Positions 1 to 11,231 are shown, counted from the stretch's first letter. The stretch is 57,600 nt of DNA from Eubacterium sp. (GCA_024698965.1 JAILQM010000062.1:1-57600); one strand, 5' to 3'. Numbers and translations: made by a program. Notes: generated by a model from the sequence alone, not told the origin.

Positions 1-85
1 TATTTCAAAACCTATTGACAGCAGTATTTTGGACAATTTGATATTTAAACTTTTACCGTCCGAAAAGGTTAGAGCTTATGAATAA
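1..85 (+). CDS. C-terminal end of a response-regulator/hybrid kinase (partial)
   Basis: An open frame runs in from the window edge and stops at 83-85. The last 27 residues (ISKPIDSSILDNLIFKLLPS and following) closely resemble the end of the receiver domain of the next gene, which reads MSKPVDSIKLEQTIINLLPE at about residue 750. The K-P pair is the conserved lysine-proline that ends beta-5 of receiver domains. The stop overlaps the next ATG by 8 bases, so the two genes are probably translationally coupled. I infer a tandem paralog of the downstream hybrid kinase, here without an HPt extension. Only the tail is visible, so the full architecture is unknown. Confidence 0.7.
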   Translation, partial: ISKPIDSSILDNLIFKLLPSEKVRAYE

Positions 86-3056
86 TAAAATTATGGTTTC
101 CTTGGAGAAACATGACAGGGAAGTGTTTTTTTACAGAATCAGTCTTTCTGTTGTATTTGCCTTCCTGGTAAATTGCATATTGATCGAAATCGGAACCGAA
201 GTGCCTGTTAATATAGGAGATGCCTATTTTTCGGTGTTTCATATTATAGCTATTTTGGTTGTGAGCTTTTACGGCTATTTTCCTGCAATGGTTTATATAT
301 TAATGATGCTTATTTATGCGGTGGCAAATGATTTTAACCAGGCTTACGATGTGTTCCAGCTTTTGCTTGCGGCTGCAGTAAGCTATGCCGGCGTTAAAAG
401 AAGGGTTTACTCTTCGGTGATAAAATCATTTCTTATGGCCGTTGTCTTAGCTTTTGTGCTTGGTAATGTATGGGATCTTCTGCTTGTTTTATGCGGAGAT
501 TTATATGTACAGGGCATTGGAATCTATTATGTTGTTATTTCGTTTGCACATGTATTTCCGGAGTGCATTTTCTGTGTAATCCTTATTTATACATTCTTTA
601 ACTGTGTGTCCGATGAGGTAAAAATAAGGACGATGACAGGATTCTTATATACAAAAAAATATGAAAGAATGTATGCCGCTGGCGACAGGGATAAGCCTTT
701 TAAGCTTGGAAGAAAAATAGTTATTGCCCTGGTTATTTTAACAAGTGCGATAGTTGTTTTTACGATTGTCTTTTTAAGACCGAGCGAAATATACAGTGGA
801 AACAGCGAATACGGATTTTTTGCCAATGAAGAATATCTTAAGATAGTTGAAAGTGAGTACAGATCAGCATATGGATATGCGGGCGATAATCATCTCGGAG
901 TTATTTACTTCTTTTTCTGTGTAAAGAGAATGCTTATGCTTTGCTCTTTTACTATCCCTATTATTGCCATATCAAACTATATGATAAGTATTCTTACGCT
1001 TGAACCTGTTAAGAAGCTTTCAAGATATATTGATGTATATTCGCATGCAACAGAAGAGCAAAGGTATGAGCTTAGGTATGAGCATAAAGATGAGCTTCCT
1101 TCAATAAAGGATGAGGTTTATTATCTTTATGCGTCGCTTTATCATCTTACAGAGGTTGTAGACAGATACGGAAGACAGCTTAAAAAAGATAAAAGATTAA
1201 AAGAAGAGCTAAGGACAACCCAGGCTCTCAACAAGGCAAGAACGGGCTTTTTGAGCCGAATGTCTCATGAAATAAGAACGCCCATAAATACCATTTTGGG
1301 CATGAATGAGATGATAATCAGGGAAACCGGAGACGACAAGATTAAAGAATACGCCGTTGATATACAAAATGCAGGAAAGACTCTGGTTAGTTTAATTAAT
1401 GATGTTCTTGATTTTTCTAAGATAGAAATGGGCACAATGGAGCTTTCTCCGGTGCAGTATGATATAGGAATATGTATAGCCGATCTTATCAATATGATTT
1501 CTGCAAGAGCAAAAAGCAAGAATCTTGAGATTTTGACTGATATTAATTATGACATACCGAGTCTTCTTTTCGGTGATGAGATAAGAATAAAGCAGTGCTG
1601 TCTAAATATTTTAAACAATGCCGTAAAATATACGGAAGAAGGCTTTGTAAAGTTTACTGTGGACTATGAAAAGATAGATGAAAATTTCATTGAGGTTTAT
1701 GTTGCAATCAGTGATTCGGGTATTGGAATAAAGGAAGAAGAGCTTTCCAAGCTCTATAAGCCTTTTGAAAGAATTGATGAGGTTAACAACAGAAATGTTG
1801 AAGGAACCGGACTTGGAATGAGTATTGTAAAAAGTATTCTTTCTTTAATGGATTCTCATGTTGATGTAGAAAGCGTTTACGGGCAGGGTTCCACATTCTC
1901 GTTTAAGATTAAACAGGAGGTTGTAAGCTGGAACAGGAGACTGAGCCATGAAAATATAAGAAGCACGGGAAATAAGGAAAGATATGTTTCAAGTTTCCAT
2001 GCGCCGGATGCGGCTATTTTAATTGTTGATGATACCGTAATGAATATAGAGGTTATAAAGGGGCTCATCTCAGATACGCAGATAAAAATCTATACTGCGG
2101 AAAGCGGTATGGAGGCTTTGAGCATTATGACTCAGCATAAGTTTGATATTATATTTATGGATCACCGTATGCCGGGTATGGACGGAATAGAGACCTTAAA
2201 TGCCAGTACTGTTATGCAGGGCAACCTTAATAAAGAAACGCCTTTCGTTGCTCTTACAGCCAATGTAGTATCGGGAGCGAGAGAGATGTTCTTGCAGAAC
2301 GGATTTGTGGAATACATGTCAAAGCCTGTAGATTCTATTAAACTTGAGCAGACTATAATAAATCTTTTGCCTGAGGATAAGGTTATTTACAGAGGTGAAC
2401 CGGGATTTGAGGAAGTATTCTATGAAGAAGACTATGAAGAAGTAAACCAGGATGTTTTAAACCTTTTATACAGCATAGATCCGAGGTTTATTAATGTAAC
2501 TGAAGCCGTAAAAAACTGTGGCAGCGAAGATATGCTTGTTACGGTAATGAAGGATTTTGGTGCGACAATTGATTCGAAGGCCGACATTATAGAGGCGGCA
2601 TGGAAGGAAAAGGATATAGAAAATTATACTATTCACGTTCATGCCTTAAAGAGTTCTGCGAGACTTATAGGAGCCCTTGAACTTTCGGAGAGGGCTGCCC
2701 ATCTTGAGGCCTGCGGAAACAACAGCGATATTAGGGAGATTATGGTTAAAACTCATGAACTCCTTGTAATATACAGAGCATATAAGAGTGTGCTTAAAGA
2801 CGTAATGCTGTTTGGAACAGTTTCGGAAGAAAATCTCGAAGAGATTCCGGAAGAAGATTTTATTGCAGCTCTCTCAGATTTAAGCCAGGCAATAGAAGCA
2901 TATGATTTTGATACTGCAGACAGTATGATTGAGATGTTTGGCGGATTTAAAATTCCCGACAAATTCTCGGAAGAATATGATAAACTCTTATTGTCGATAA
3001 AAGATGTTGACAGAGATAGAAGTTTGGATATAATTAAGAAGATATTGTCTGTATAA
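78..3056 (+). CDS. Membrane hybrid histidine kinase with receiver and HPt domains
   Basis: A 992-residue phosphorelay protein. Residues about 15-200 hold roughly six hydrophobic membrane segments. A further pair of membrane spans (about 213-233 and 285-305) flanks an external loop. The HisKA motif SHEIRTPIN carries the phospho-acceptor His397. A HATPase domain follows, with N-box NNAVKY and G-box GTGLGMSI. The receiver domain (about 660-765) has the acidic pair VDD and phospho-acceptor Asp695 in FMDHRMPGMDG. The HPt domain has HALKSSA with His855. About 120 further residues at the C-terminus match no domain I recognise. No DNA-binding output is present, so the signal probably passes to a separate protein; the double-receiver protein 15 bases downstream is the obvious candidate. 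The start overlaps the stop of a paralogous gene. The ligand is unknown. Confidence 0.9.
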   Translation: MNNKIMVSLEKHDREVFFYRISLSVVFAFLVNCILIEIGTEVPVNIGDAYFSVFHIIAILVVSFYGYFPAMVYILMMLIYAVANDFNQAYDVFQLLLAAAVSYAGVKRRVYSSVIKSFLMAVVLAFVLGNVWDLLLVLCGDLYVQGIGIYYVVISFAHVFPECIFCVILIYTFFNCVSDEVKIRTMTGFLYTKKYERMYAAGDRDKPFKLGRKIVIALVILTSAIVVFTIVFLRPSEIYSGNSEYGFFANEEYLKIVESEYRSAYGYAGDNHLGVIYFFFCVKRMLMLCSFTIPIIAISNYMISILTLEPVKKLSRYIDVYSHATEEQRYELRYEHKDELPSIKDEVYYLYASLYHLTEVVDRYGRQLKKDKRLKEELRTTQALNKARTGFLSRMSHEIRTPINTILGMNEMIIRETGDDKIKEYAVDIQNAGKTLVSLINDVLDFSKIEMGTMELSPVQYDIGICIADLINMISARAKSKNLEILTDINYDIPSLLFGDEIRIKQCCLNILNNAVKYTEEGFVKFTVDYEKIDENFIEVYVAISDSGIGIKEEELSKLYKPFERIDEVNNRNVEGTGLGMSIVKSILSLMDSHVDVESVYGQGSTFSFKIKQEVVSWNRRLSHENIRSTGNKERYVSSFHAPDAAILIVDDTVMNIEVIKGLISDTQIKIYTAESGMEALSIMTQHKFDIIFMDHRMPGMDGIETLNASTVMQGNLNKETPFVALTANVVSGAREMFLQNGFVEYMSKPVDSIKLEQTIINLLPEDKVIYRGEPGFEEVFYEEDYEEVNQDVLNLLYSIDPRFINVTEAVKNCGSEDMLVTVMKDFGATIDSKADIIEAAWKEKDIENYTIHVHALKSSARLIGALELSERAAHLEACGNNSDIREIMVKTHELLVIYRAYKSVLKDVMLFGTVSEENLEEIPEEDFIAALSDLSQAIEAYDFDTADSMIEMFGGFKIPDKFSEEYDKLLLSIKDVDRDRSLDIIKKILSV

Positions 3057-3071
3057 TAAAGAGGAAAAGAA

Positions 3072-3824
3072 ATGGGTAGAAGATTACTCCTTGTCGGAGA
3101 CACAAAAAGCTTTATGGTAAAAGCTATAGTAAACAGCCTGAAATCCTCCGGATATGACGTAGTTACTTGCGGACCGCACAGATCGAATATCGAGGCGGTT
3201 ATGGACAGACCTAAAATAGTATTGTTTTATTTGGATGATGTACCTTCGATTGAAGACGGACTGATTTACTTTAAAGAAAATACAACTAATGATGATACGG
3301 TGCTTTTGCTTATCGGAGCCGAAATGGATTTGCAGGAAGCGTATTTTCGCATACCTAAAAACAGAATTACGGCGACGGTAATAAGACCTGTTAATATAAA
3401 GGTTTTATCAAAACAGCTTGAGAGAATATTTGCTGAAAAAAGCAGCAGACCGCAAAAAGATAAAAAAGAGATTCTTGTCGTGGACGATGACGGAACAATG
3501 CTTCGAACCATCAAAACCTGGCTCTCGAAGAAATATGATGTTTATATGTGTAATTCGGGTCCGGCGGCAATTAAATTTTTGGATGATAAGATAGTGGATC
3601 TTATTCTTCTTGATTTTGAGATGCCGGGAATGAACGGACCTCAGGTGCTTGAAGTCTTAAGAACAGATCCCGATACAAACGGAATTCCTGTAATGTTTCT
3701 TACCGCAAAGAGCGATAAGGATTCGGTAATGACAGGTATTTCTCTACATCCGGAAAACTATTTGCTCAAGACAATGAATCCCGAGGATTTAATAAAAACC
3801 GTAGATGATTTTTTTGAAAATTAA
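3072..3824 (+). CDS. Double-receiver response regulator without an output domain
   Basis: A 250-residue protein made of two receiver-like domains. The C-terminal one (about 132-250) is canonical: acidic cluster VVDDD, phospho-acceptor Asp181 in LLDFEMPGMNG, and TAK near the conserved threonine and lysine positions. The N-terminal one (1-120) keeps the alternating strand/helix pattern and an Asp pair at 55-56 but lacks the acidic pair at its start (VGDTKS), so it may be a degenerate or pseudo-receiver. There is no DNA-binding, enzymatic or RNA-binding output. It follows the hybrid kinase gene by 15 bases with RBS AAAGAGGAAAAG, so it is likely co-transcribed and may act as a phosphate shuttle or protein-interaction regulator. 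Confidence 0.85.
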   Translation: MGRRLLLVGDTKSFMVKAIVNSLKSSGYDVVTCGPHRSNIEAVMDRPKIVLFYLDDVPSIEDGLIYFKENTTNDDTVLLLIGAEMDLQEAYFRIPKNRITATVIRPVNIKVLSKQLERIFAEKSSRPQKDKKEILVVDDDGTMLRTIKTWLSKKYDVYMCNSGPAAIKFLDDKIVDLILLDFEMPGMNGPQVLEVLRTDPDTNGIPVMFLTAKSDKDSVMTGISLHPENYLLKTMNPEDLIKTVDDFFEN

Positions 3825-3827
3825 AAT

Positions 3828-3863
3828 AAGCCCTCAATGCCTAAGATGTGGCATTGAGGGCTT
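3828..3863. terminator. Bidirectional intrinsic terminator
   Basis: A perfect 14-bp stem (AAGCCCTCAATGCC / GGCATTGAGGGCTT) with an 8-base loop is followed by TGGTTTTTG on the plus strand and by an AT-rich T tract on the minus strand. It sits between the convergent receiver gene (+) and enolase (-). Confidence 0.92.
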
Positions 3864-3874
3864 TGGTTTTTGTA

Positions 3875-5242
<1,368 letters not shown>

Positions 5243-5262
<20 letters not shown>

Positions 5263-6790
5263 CATTTGCCTGAGGGAAGACTACCTTAAATATTGTGCCT
5301 TCTTCAGGGCTGCTTTCCGCAGTGATTTCACCGCCCATCATCTGAACCATTCTCTGTACAATTGAAAGGCCGAGACCGTGACTGTTAGGGTTGGTTCTGG
5401 ACTTATCCGCACGGTAGAATCTCTCGAATATATGAGGAAGATCCTCCGGAGATATTATTGTCGTATGATTTTGTACCGTAAGGATGGCCTTTCTCTTTTG
5501 AGCTGTGAGAGTAAGGTCGATCCGGCCGTTTTTAGGTTCATACTTAAGTGCATTTTCCAAAAGGCTTGTCGTAACTCTGAGCAGGTAGTCGGAGTTACCG
5601 TTTATATAAATGTTTTCTTCTATATTAATGTTAAAGTCTATATTATGCTCATAGCAAAGAGATTCAACCTGAAGCGTGGATTTGTCGGCAAGGGAAGAGA
5701 AGTTTACAGTCTCGCCCTTTTGAAGTGAGCTTATGGTATCAAGTTCTGATAAATCCATCATTTCATTTACCATCTTAAGCATATTATGAGCTGCGGTATC
5801 CGTGCTTTCGAGCCATTTTTCCTGATTGTCGGTACCGGATTTTAATATACTGTTGTTTGTAAGAATAATAGTCAGCGGCGTTTTAAGATCATGAGACAAA
5901 TCCGTTACAAACTGCTTTTGCATATCGAGAGAATGCTGGAGCGGTTTAACGGCGTATCTCGAAATCAGAAAACTGATGAGATAGAATAAAAACATCAAAA
6001 ACATGAACAAAATAACAAGCTGTATGATGAGGTAATGAAGACGCTCTTTCATATAGCTGGAATTGGTGAGTTCTATTTTGGTGGAAGAAGATGAGTCCGA
6101 AGAGCGGTAATAATACATATTATACTCTTTTAAAAGACCTGTTGCGTCCTCGCGGTCAAGCACGGATCTTACTACTTCTTCTAAATATTCATCGTTTGAA
6201 TCCGTGTCGGCTTCGGAATCCACCGAAGCACTTTCGGTAGCTGAAGAAGGGATTATTATTACTATATCTTCATAATCGGAATATACTGCAGAGATTACTT
6301 CATCTTCGATATTAGGGGTAGCATCGCCTGAAGCCGTGGCATCGCCGGATGCTGTGGTTTTTGTGGCGTCTCCTGAGGCGGTGGTTGTCATAGATGATGT
6401 TGTGTCTGAATTTATAATATCGGTAGAGGTATCGTCTGATGAAGCGGAAGATGTATCAGTAGATGCAGAAATCTCTTTTCTGTATACATAGTAGGTATCA
6501 TTATCCTCTGTATCCTCTGAGGTTTCGTCGGTTTCGGTATCAGTGGAGGTTTCTTCTGATTCGTCATCTGAAGATACAGTGTAGCCGTAGGTTGAAGCGG
6601 CGATTTCCGCTTCGGACGGAAGATAATCCGAATCCAAAGACTGATGATTGGCGATGAGTTTCATCTGGCTGAGCATAGAATTATAGTAGTCGTTATATAC
6701 ATATAAACCGACTACTACCAAAGCGATGGCTACAACTATGGCCACAAGACTCATATTAAGCAGAATAAACTTCCTTTGATATTCTTTCAT
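5243..6790 (-). CDS. Two-component sensor histidine kinase with low-complexity ectodomain
   Basis: A 515-residue membrane kinase. TM1 is at about 11-31 and TM2 at about 253-277. The HisKA motif LSHDLKTPLT carries phospho-acceptor His300. The HATPase domain follows, with N-box LENALKYE and a G-box ending HGLGLSIVQ. The roughly 220-residue region between the membrane spans is extraordinarily rich in Ser, Thr, Asp and Glu and contains the hexapeptide ASGDAT three times (residues 138-157), so it looks disordered rather than like a PAS or Cache ligand domain. It is paired with the OmpR-type regulator immediately upstream, with one base between the genes. The signal is unknown; a charged stalk facing the cell wall could sense ions, envelope charge or tension, which is inference. 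Confidence 0.92.
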
Positions 6791-6791
6791 G

Positions 6792-7469
6792 TTATTCCTC
6801 TTTTGTTTCCAAACGATAGCCGATTTTTTGTATTGTTTTAATCGTTACCTTGGAATCTAAATATCTGAATTTTTTTCTGAGGAATGAAACATAGGCTTCA
6901 ACATTGTTGTCAGTGGCTTCGGAGTCATATCCCCACACATCAGTGATAAGATTTTCTTTTGTTATTGTTATACCGTGATTTTTAAAGAATATTTTACAAA
7001 CCTCGAATTCCTTCTTGGATAACTGAACATTATCGTTTTTTCCGTACAAAATAGCGGAAGAGAGGTCTAATTTCAGGTCTCCGAAGGTGAGTTCATTTAA
7101 AACAAGGTCACCGGTTCTTCGTGTCAGCGCATCCACACGCGCCAGAAGCTCTTCGGTATCGAAAGGCTTGGTCATATAATCGTCTGCACCGGTTTTAAGA
7201 CCTGTTACCTTGTCAGCAACAGTGGCCTTTGCTGTAAGCATTAGGATGGGCATTTGCATTCCGCGGTGGCGTACTGCACGTACCACCTCGAATCCGTCCA
7301 TCTTAGGTAACATAACATCTACGATCAGCAGGTCATATGAAAAATCATCCACATAATCCAGTGCTGTTTCTCCATCATAGACTGCATCCGACCTATGTCC
7401 GGCTTCCTCAAGAATTTTTACGAGAGCATCTGAAAGAGATACTTCATCCTCGATGACCAGTATTTTCAA
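6792..7469 (-). CDS. OmpR/PhoB-family response regulator
   Basis: A 225-residue DNA-binding regulator. The receiver domain (1-115) has acidic residues EDE at 7-9, phospho-acceptor Asp51 (IVDVMLPKMDG), the conserved Thr (MLTAKA) and Lys (TKPF). The winged-helix domain (about 128-222) contains LSKKEFEVCKIF, VWGYDSEATDNNVEAYVSFLRKK and the terminal TIQKIGYRL typical of OmpR/PhoB proteins. It is first in an operon with the sensor kinase, one base downstream. The RBS GGAGGTGAG precedes the ATG. Confidence 0.95.
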   Translation of the reverse strand: MKILVIEDEVSLSDALVKILEEAGHRSDAVYDGETALDYVDDFSYDLLIVDVMLPKMDGFEVVRAVRHRGMQMPILMLTAKATVADKVTGLKTGADDYMTKPFDTEELLARVDALTRRTGDLVLNELTFGDLKLDLSSAILYGKNDNVQLSKKEFEVCKIFFKNHGITITKENLITDVWGYDSEATDNNVEAYVSFLRKKFRYLDSKVTIKTIQKIGYRLETKEE

Positions 7470-7574
7470 TTAACTCACCTCCGATAATTTCTACCGTAAC
7501 TTCATTATACATAATTTTCTGAAATCTCTCTTAAAGTGATTTCAAATTATAATAATACTACCATATAAATTCAC

Positions 7575-7603
7575 TTGTGAAAATGGGGTATTTGAGTTAT
7601 GAT
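7575..7603 (+). promoter_or_regulatory. Promoter of trkA-trkH
   Basis: TTGTGA (7575-7580), a 17-base spacer and TATGAT (7598-7603) lie 57 bases before the trkA start, in the divergent region shared with the two-component operon. Confidence 0.6.
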
Positions 7604-7659
7604 AAAGCAGTTGAAAAATGTTTTTTTTAAAAATCATTTAAAAGGAAGAAGTTAAGAAG

Positions 7660-9015
7660 ATGAAAATTGTTATTGTCGGCTGCGGAAAAGTAGGATACAC
7701 CGTTGCCGGACAGCTTGCAAAAGAAAAACACAATGTAACCGTTATAGATTTAAACAGAAAGAATATTGACAGGGTTACAAATGAATTCGATGTTTACGGA
7801 GTAATAGGAAACGGAGTAAGCAGCGCTGTACTTGAAGAAGCAGATATATCTTCGGCGGAGCTTTTTTTGGCTCTTACGGGAAATGACGAGCTTAACCTTG
7901 TATGCTGCCTGGTTGCGAGAAAAGCCGGAGGCTGCAAAACTATCGCACGTATTCATAATCCTATATATGCCGAAGAATTAAATGTACTTAAAAACGAACT
8001 CGGACTTGCAATGATTGTAAATTCCGAGCTTATGGCAGCGACGGAAATAGCCAGAATTCTTCGTTCACCGTCTGCCAAAAAAATCGAGACTTTTGCCAAA
8101 GGAAGAGTTGAAATACTTAAATACAGACTTCCTGAAAACTCAGATTTATGCAATATCCAAATTAAAAATATAACAAGTAAGCTTAAAATAGAAATGCTTA
8201 TTGCCGCGGTTGAAAGAGGCGAAGAGGTTATTATTCCGAACGGTGATTTTGAACTTGAGGCGGGAGACGTTATTTCCGTTGTTACTGTTTCAAAAAAAGC
8301 AAATCAGATGCTCAAAAAAGCCGGACTTACCAACAGCAGAATTTCAAACGTTATGATAATCGGCGGAGGCGGAATAAGCTTTTATCTGACCAAGATGCTT
8401 ATGTCTATGGGTATAAGAACTACAATAGTTGAAAAGAACTATGATAAATGCGAAAGCTTAAGCGAGACTCTTGACGGAGCTATGATAATTCACGGCGATG
8501 CGATAAGCGAAGGCGTGCTTTTTGAAGAAGGCGTTAAAGATACGGATGCTTTCATTGCGCTTACAAATATTGATGAGACCAATATTTTGCTCAGCCTTTT
8601 TGCCAAAAAGAATTCGAACGCAAAGCTTATTACAAAGGTGCACACACTTTCTTACGATGATGTTATAGATAACATGGACCTTGATACGATAATCTGTCCT
8701 AAAAACATTGTCGGAGAAAATATCATAAGATATGCCAGAGCCCTTGAGAATTCAAAGGGATCGAATGTCGAGACTCTTTATAATATTATAGAGGGAAAGG
8801 CCGAGGCTCTTGAATTTATTATCAAAAAGGATTCTGCGGTAATCGGAAAATCGCTGATGGAACTTCAGCTTAAAGACGGAATTATCATTGCCTGCATTTC
8901 ACATGGCAGAGTTATTGAAATACCGAACGGAAAAAGCGTTATCCGCGAGGGAGACAGCGTGGTTGTGGTAACTACGAGAAAGGGGCTTAACGATATCACT
9001 GATATCTTAGCTTAA
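7660..9015 (+). CDS. trkA: Trk potassium uptake regulator TrkA
   Basis: Cytoplasmic, nucleotide-binding gating subunit of the Trk K+ uptake system. Its 451 residues match full-length TrkA, with two Rossmann/RCK repeats. The first NAD(H) site is GCGKVG at residues 7-12. The second begins near residue 230 with IIGGGGISFYLTK. Each is followed by a TrkA-C type domain, the last ending at DSVVVVTTRKGL. It lies 9 bases before trkH in the same orientation, the usual trkA-trkH arrangement. The RBS AAAGGAAGAAG precedes the ATG. Confidence 0.95.
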   Translation: MKIVIVGCGKVGYTVAGQLAKEKHNVTVIDLNRKNIDRVTNEFDVYGVIGNGVSSAVLEEADISSAELFLALTGNDELNLVCCLVARKAGGCKTIARIHNPIYAEELNVLKNELGLAMIVNSELMAATEIARILRSPSAKKIETFAKGRVEILKYRLPENSDLCNIQIKNITSKLKIEMLIAAVERGEEVIIPNGDFELEAGDVISVVTVSKKANQMLKKAGLTNSRISNVMIIGGGGISFYLTKMLMSMGIRTTIVEKNYDKCESLSETLDGAMIIHGDAISEGVLFEEGVKDTDAFIALTNIDETNILLSLFAKKNSNAKLITKVHTLSYDDVIDNMDLDTIICPKNIVGENIIRYARALENSKGSNVETLYNIIEGKAEALEFIIKKDSAVIGKSLMELQLKDGIIIACISHGRVIEIPNGKSVIREGDSVVVVTTRKGLNDITDILA

Positions 9016-9024
9016 AGAACGAAG

Positions 9025-10461
9025 ATGAATATTAAGGCTATTGCTCATATTTTGGGCATTGTTCTAAGATTTGAAGGATTGTTTATGCTTATTCCTTTGG
9101 CAGTTTCGGCATATTATGCGGACGGCCTTTGGAGAAGCTTTGCAATACCTATTTTCATATGTATTTTAGCGGGATTTATTCTTGGATTTTATGCGGAAAA
9201 AGAATCCGTATTTTATGCAAAAGAAGGATTTATCATTGTTGCGGTAAGCTGGATAATTTTATCGGCAATGGGAGCTTTGCCTTTTTGGATGAGCGGCTAT
9301 ATTCACTCTTATGTGGATGCTCTTTTTGAGACTATTTCCGGTTTTACAACGACGGGAGCCTCAATACTTAATAATGTTCAGGCTCTTCCGAGAAGTCTTC
9401 TTTTCTGGCGAAGCATTACGCACTGGATAGGCGGAATGGGAGTGCTTGTGTTTATTATGGCAGTGCTTCCTATGACCGGTGGATACAACATGCATCTTAT
9501 GAGGGCGGAAAGTCCGGGACCTAATGTCGGAAAGCTTGTGCCGAAAGCAAGAGAGACTGCGATAATACTTTATGCGATTTACGTTGTTATAACTCTTTTT
9601 GAGTTTTTGTTTTTATATATCGGAGGAATGCCGCTTTTTGATGCTGTTACAACATCTTTTGCAACAGCCGGTACCGGAGGCTTCGGAATTTTGAATGATT
9701 CGATGGCATCCTACAGCGGCTTTTTGCAGAATACAGTTGCGGTATTTATGGTTATTTTCGGTGTTAATTTTAATATTTATTATCTGATAATAACCCATAA
9801 AACAGCGGCGGTTTTAAAGTCGGAGGAGGTTAAGGCGTATATCCTTATCATATTTACCTCGACAATGGCGATTGCGGCAAATATTTACACTTTATACGGA
9901 AACATAAAGGATGCTTTGCAGTATTCTTTTTTCCAGGTTGCATCAATTATTACGACGACCGGATTTTCTACGGCGGACTTTAACAAATGGCCGGTATTTT
10001 CGCAGACAATACTTGTCATTCTTATGTTTATAGGTGCTTGTGCGTCAAGTACAGGTGGCGGTATTAAGGTGGCAAGAATACTTATATATTTGAAACTCAT
10101 CAAAAAAGAGCTTCGCTCATTTGTCCATCCTAACAGTGTAAGGGCAATTAAGCTTGACGGCAGAAGCGTTTCAAAAGAAACCAGTGCCGCAACAGGAGCC
10201 TTTTTGATGCTTTATGCTTTTGTATTTTTTGTTTCGGTACTTGTGATTAGTCTTGACAACTTTGATTTCACGACTAACTTTACCGCAGTTGCCGCAACAA
10301 TTAATAATATAGGTCCGGGACTTTGTGAGGTTGGACCGGCAAGTAACTTTTCCGGATTTTCCGATTTGAGCAAATTTGTGCTTATGTTTGATATGCTTGC
10401 GGGACGACTCGAACTTTTCCCACTTTTGGTGCTTTTTGCGCCGCGCAGCTGGAAAAGATGA
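9025..10461 (+). CDS. trkH: Trk/Ktr potassium channel-like transporter TrkH
   Basis: Integral membrane K+ translocating subunit of 478 residues. The four pore-loop filter segments characteristic of the SKT superfamily can be seen in order: TTTGAS, ATAGTGGFG, TTTGFST and NNIGPGL. About ten hydrophobic segments are present. The conserved STGGGIKVAR in the third repeat matches TrkH/KtrB. It is the partner of TrkA immediately upstream. No N-terminal or C-terminal fusions are seen. Confidence 0.95.
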   Translation: MNIKAIAHILGIVLRFEGLFMLIPLAVSAYYADGLWRSFAIPIFICILAGFILGFYAEKESVFYAKEGFIIVAVSWIILSAMGALPFWMSGYIHSYVDALFETISGFTTTGASILNNVQALPRSLLFWRSITHWIGGMGVLVFIMAVLPMTGGYNMHLMRAESPGPNVGKLVPKARETAIILYAIYVVITLFEFLFLYIGGMPLFDAVTTSFATAGTGGFGILNDSMASYSGFLQNTVAVFMVIFGVNFNIYYLIITHKTAAVLKSEEVKAYILIIFTSTMAIAANIYTLYGNIKDALQYSFFQVASIITTTGFSTADFNKWPVFSQTILVILMFIGACASSTGGGIKVARILIYLKLIKKELRSFVHPNSVRAIKLDGRSVSKETSAATGAFLMLYAFVFFVSVLVISLDNFDFTTNFTAVAATINNIGPGLCEVGPASNFSGFSDLSKFVLMFDMLAGRLELFPLLVLFAPRSWKR

Positions 10462-10474
10462 TATTATATCATCT
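10456..10474 (+). terminator. Short hairpin at the trkH stop codon
   Basis: A perfect 8-bp inverted repeat, AGATGATA / TATCATCT, with a 3-base loop overlaps the trkH stop. It is AT-rich and lacks a T tract, so it is at best a weak terminator, or it could be an operator for the purine genes downstream. Confidence 0.3.
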
Positions 10475-10503
10475 GTTAATAATTATTTATTTCGGAGGTC
10501 AAT

Positions 10504-11217
10504 ATGGAAATAAGAAACATTGCAGAAGAGTTAAGTAAGAACGCTTATCCGGGCAGGGGTATTGTCATCGGCAGAACACCTGACGCAAGCAAAGCCGTTT
10601 GCGCATATTTTATTATGGGTAGAAGTGAAAACAGCAGAAACAGAATCTTCGTAGAGGAAAATGACGGAATCAGAACACAGGCTTTTGATGAGTCTAAACT
10701 TGAAGATCCGAGTCTTATTATTTATGCTCCTGTACGTGTACTTGGTAACAAAACCATTGTGACCAACGGAGATCAGACTGATACAATCTATGAGCTTATG
10801 GACAAACAGCAGACTTTTGAGCAGTCTCTTCGCACAAGAAAGTTTGAGCCGGACGGACCAAATTTTACACCGAGAATTTCGGGAATTATGCATATTGAAG
10901 ACGGCGATTATAATTTTGCAATGTCAATTCTTAAAAGCGATGACGGAAGGGAAGAGGGAGTAAACAGATTTATGTATGCTTACTCAAATCCTTGTGCGGG
11001 CGTCGGAAGATTCATCCATACCTATATGCACGACGGAAATCCTTTGCCAAGCTTTGAGGGAGAGCCTGAAAAGGTAAATGTACTTGACGATATTGATGAG
11101 TATACAGATCTTTTATGGAAGAATTTAAACGAAGATAACAAGGTGTCTCTTTTTGTAAGATACATTGATATCAAAACAGGAAAATACGAGTCACGCATTG
11201 TAAACAAGAATAAATAA
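10504..11217 (+). CDS. IMP cyclohydrolase, PurO-like
   Basis: I recognise this 237-residue protein as the IMP_cyclohyd (PurO-like) family, which closes the ring of FAICAR to give IMP, the last step of purine synthesis. Recognition rests on the N-terminal YPGRGIVIGRTPD, the following YFIMGRSENSRNR, and YSNPCAGVGRFIHTY near residue 160, and on the next gene being an AICAR transformylase without a cyclohydrolase half. Together the two replace bifunctional PurH. The family is best known from archaea but also occurs in Clostridia. RBS CGGAGGTC lies 6 bases before the ATG; the next gene starts 14 bases after the stop. Confidence 0.82.
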   Translation: MEIRNIAEELSKNAYPGRGIVIGRTPDASKAVCAYFIMGRSENSRNRIFVEENDGIRTQAFDESKLEDPSLIIYAPVRVLGNKTIVTNGDQTDTIYELMDKQQTFEQSLRTRKFEPDGPNFTPRISGIMHIEDGDYNFAMSILKSDDGREEGVNRFMYAYSNPCAGVGRFIHTYMHDGNPLPSFEGEPEKVNVLDDIDEYTDLLWKNLNEDNKVSLFVRYIDIKTGKYESRIVNKNK

Positions 11218-11231
11218 AGTGAGGTAAGATA

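Noticed and set aside
6318-6390. Possible tandem-repeat array or CRISPR-like repeat
   Set aside because: The repeats are short, in frame and encode ASGDAT within a kinase; no spacers and no cas genes.
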